Below, one piece after another: positions 5,663 to 5,781 of a DNA stretch of 5,781 bases. Origin of the DNA: Alistipes sp. Lineage in GTDB: Bacteria; Bacteroidota; Bacteroidia; Bacteroidales; Rikenellaceae. The position numbers and the translations under genes were made by a program. The notes beneath the pieces are model-generated. The model was not told where the DNA came from, ran no database searches, and worked only from the letters and a program-made list of their open reading frames with translations. The stretch covers positions 1 through 5,781 of the forward strand of contig JAFOXS010000010.1 of assembly GCA_017391665.1 (NCBI GenBank). Reading direction: 5' to 3'. The first letter of the stretch is position 1, and every line of letters begins with the position of its first letter.

Positions 5663-5781
5663 ATGAACATTGAACTTATAAAATCAGAACTTGAAAAGCT
5701 TTCGCTCATGCTCTCTGAGTGGGAGGGTGATGCTGAGGTTTCATCCATTGAGCGCGACATCGCACTCGACAAGTTAAAGAA
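5663..5781 (+). CDS. Hypothetical protein, N-terminal 39 residues only
   Basis: The ATG at 5663 opens a frame with no stop through the window end. It encodes MNIELIKSELEKLSLMLSEW, then an acidic turn (EGDAEV) and a second amphipathic stretch SSIERDIALDKLK. It is predicted to be all helix, with no signal peptide. The pattern of a short helix, an acidic linker and an IERD-type second helix resembles conserved hypothetical proteins of Bacteroidales, but I cannot name a family from 39 residues. Support for coding comes from the -7 element upstream, the lysA terminator that separates it from lysA, and the clean frame. No function is proposed. Confidence 0.6.
   Translation, partial: MNIELIKSELEKLSLMLSEWEGDAEVSSIERDIALDKLK

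Overview
The window looks like a chromosomal segment of a Bacteroidota (Bacteroidetes) bacterium, most likely of the order Bacteroidales. Three things point there. Several gene starts are preceded by the phylum-specific promoter pattern (TTTG or TTG near -33, then TAnnTTTG near -7). Start codons lie in A-rich sequence with little or no Shine-Dalgarno. The YchF and LysA proteins are of the Bacteroidales type. I do not assign a genus.

Layout. Bases 1-1438 (minus) hold a glutamyl-tRNA synthetase gene whose 3' end leaves the window. Twenty bases upstream of it, 1459-1833 (minus) encodes a small four-helix membrane protein that probably shares its transcript. Next upstream, 2032-3129 (minus) is a complete ychF (OBG-family ATPase). 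Its last codons and stop codon lie inside a 148-bp imperfect palindrome (1903-2050). Beyond 3129 the orientation flips: a minus-strand promoter element for ychF (3168-3175) and a near-consensus plus-strand promoter (3217-3247) diverge. The plus promoter precedes about 365 nt of hairpin-rich leader and then an unrecognised 188-residue, arginine-rich, helical protein (3618-4184), closed by a strong terminator. After an AT-rich gap with its own promoter comes lysA, diaminopimelate decarboxylase (4390-5553), also with a terminator. A last hypothetical gene starts at 5663 and runs off the window.

How they fit together. Most of the content is housekeeping: tRNA charging (gltX), a ribosome-associated ATPase (ychF) and the last step of lysine synthesis (lysA). 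These appear to be separate transcription units and not one pathway. The parts that standard families do not explain are the leader plus the 188-residue protein (about 3254-4184) and the palindrome at the end of ychF. I see no tRNA, rRNA, CRISPR array, insertion sequence or phage gene.
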